Shown here: one piece after another, positions 62,582 through 64,000 of the stretch
Position numbering within the stretch: position 1 is the first letter of the stretch
Layout of the letters: each line of letters starts with the position of its first letter
NCBI GenBank assembly: GCA_023091665.1
Contig: JALJCQ010000015.1
Span: forward strand, 1,860,001-1,924,000
DNA: 64,000 nucleotides
Reading direction: 5' to 3'
DNA from: Pythium myriotylum
Lineage: Eukaryota; Oomycota; Peronosporomycetes; Pythiales; Pythiaceae
Program-made: the position numbers and the translations under genes
The notes under the pieces: model-generated
Database searches by the model: none
Seen by the model: the letters and a program-made list of their open reading frames with translations, nothing else
Told to the model about the DNA's origin: nothing

Positions 62582-64000
62582 ATGAGTTTCTCCTTCGGCA
62601 CCCCAAGCACCAGCACACCGGCAGCTCCAACCGGCGGCTTCTCGTTTGGTGCTCCTGCAGCTGGATCGACGGCGAAGCCTGCAAGCAGTGGCTTCTCTTT
62701 TGGCGCCAGCACGAGTGGAGCCGCGCCAGCGTCCGGTGGCTTTTCATTCGGGGCGACACCTGCGCCAGCCGCAACGACAACGAGTGGATTTTCCTTCGGC
62801 GCAAGCACGAGTACGTCGACCGCAGCACCTTCTGCCACACCTGCGTCGGGTGGCTTCTCTTTCGGCACCAGTACAGGAACTGCAGCGTCAACTGCTAAGC
62901 CAGTTGCAAGCGGCTTCTCGTTCGGTGCAGCACCAGCCACATCAACCGCAGAGACTGCTGCACTTGCGTCGGGGTCCGCGTTCTCGTTTGGCTCAAGTAA
63001 CAATGGTGCTGGTAGTGGGTCGAACTCCACTGCAGCCCCCTCTGGTTTCTCGCTAGGATCCGGTGGGTCCAGTCCAGCTCCAGCGTTCTCATTGACATCG
63101 CAGAAAAAGTCAGACAATTCTGACGGCTCGAGCGGTTTCACGCTGGGTGGAAACACGCCCACGGCGACATCGTCAAGTACCTTTACGTTCAAACCACCAT
63201 CGCCAAAGAAGACCACCGAGCCCGCCAAAACAACAACTTCAGGTTTCAGCTTCACAGCGCCAACTTCTTCTGAGAGCAAGAGCGATAGTGCTCCATCTGT
63301 CCCATCATTTGGTAGTGGAAGCACAACTAGCGAGAAAAAGTCCACTCCAGGTTTCTCACTGTCTTCAGCTCCTGCTTCCAGTACGAGTGAGAGCAAGCCA
63401 ACTGCTCCATCTGGAGGATTCTCGTTTGGTGGTTCTAAGGCAACTGACTCAACCGCCGAAAAGAAAACTGATTCACCAGCATCAACAGGCTCAGGGTTCT
63501 CCTTTGGAGGAGCTTCATCTTCTGGCGCTACGACAACTTCCGCAACGAGTGCTTCTTCGTCTTCGTCTTTGACGACGACTTCAGCAACCTCCGCTGAGCA
63601 GCCCCCGGCTGACTATATGGGCAAGACCATTGAAGAGATCATCAACATGTGGAGCGAACAGCTCGAGCGTAATGCGGACACGTTCACAACAGAAGCTGTG
63701 AAAGGTATGTCAGCACACAGAGTTGAACATTCGATTAAGCTTACTAAGCGACTAACGTGTTGCCCGATAGTGAGCCAGTGGGATAGCGAGCTCATGGACA
63801 GTCAGAAGAAACTCGGTGAGCTCGCTAGTGATGTTCGTCGCATTCAGGTCGCACAGAAGGAATTGGACTCGAATCTGGACACTATTTTCGCCTATCAGAT
63901 GGAGTTGAAGTCGACTCTTGAGGTAAGCCTTTCTCTGGTCGTGTTTTTTTGCAAGGCCAATATGGACTAGGAAGTCTGACGTCGGATTTCCTTTAGCAAC
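62582..64000 (+). CDS. NUP62: Nucleoporin Nup62/Nsp1, 3' end outside the window
   Basis: Exons 62582-63704, 63771-63922 and a third from 63997 onward, cut by the window end. Residues 1-345 are a Ser/Thr/Gly/Ala-rich FG region with many GFSFG repeats, the form that makes the permeability barrier of nuclear pores. The Nsp1_C coiled-coil begins at about 350 (DYMGKTIEEIINMWSEQLER) and runs across the first intron (AVK-VSQWDSELMDSQKKL). In yeast and animals this coil assembles with Nup54 and Nup58 in the central channel. The ATG at 62582 was preferred to an upstream GTG. The second intron (63923-63996) is read as gtaag...tttag. Confidence 0.93.

Overview
The window looks like nuclear DNA of an oomycete (a flagellated stramenopile, Pythium/Phytophthora-like). 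This is inferred from compact genes, many very short introns (about 40-75 nt, GT-AG), short intergenic gaps and gene content. The content includes an outer-dynein-arm docking coiled-coil protein, an atlastin-type GTPase, an SPX-RING protein, a plant-type UDP-sugar pyrophosphorylase, a SHAQKYF-type Myb and peroxisomal-type acyl-CoA oxidases. No RNA gene or CRISPR array was seen. Exon joins were worked out by hand from splice sites and reading frame; every multi-exon model given sums to a whole number of codons.

Layout. 1-5.3 kb: a gene running off the left edge, an ABC1/ADCK kinase, and a decayed piggyBac remnant between inverted repeats. 5.3-21 kb: a BRCT/RanBP2-zinc-finger protein, a secreted CAP protein, an atlastin-like GTPase, an SPX-RING-Tudor-like protein, an M13 metalloprotease, an ankyrin-DHHC palmitoyltransferase, a Rex4-like exonuclease, and a Myb/SANT-like gene broken by a twin palindrome. 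21-31 kb: UDP-sugar pyrophosphorylase, an anoctamin, a patatin-like phospholipase and an SP-rich Myb factor. 31-37 kb: four arrestin-domain paralogues sharing an intron position. 37-45 kb: three intronless acyl-CoA oxidases in tandem; two share almost all of a 2.3 kb tract, broken by two short blocks of clustered differences. 45-64 kb: a predicted secreted PA-domain protein with a GT41 (O-GlcNAc-transferase-like) catalytic region, the dynein-docking protein, a membrane-anchored alpha/beta hydrolase, an HPS5-like protein, a UBC12-like E2 fold lacking its catalytic cysteine, a Nepro/RMP1-like protein, a small double zinc-knuckle protein and the start of Nup62.

Functional links are mostly by topic. 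Lipid metabolism is represented by the acyl-CoA oxidases, patatin, hydrolase and anoctamin. Membrane traffic is represented by the arrestins, HPS5, atlastin and DHHC. There is no operon-like logic except the two duplicated families.

Most interesting: the PA-GT41 protein with a signal peptide (45448-48724), the cysteine-less UBC12-like pseudo-E2 (59470-60487), the back-to-back palindromes that break the SANT gene (20695-20782), and the mosaic oxidase duplication.
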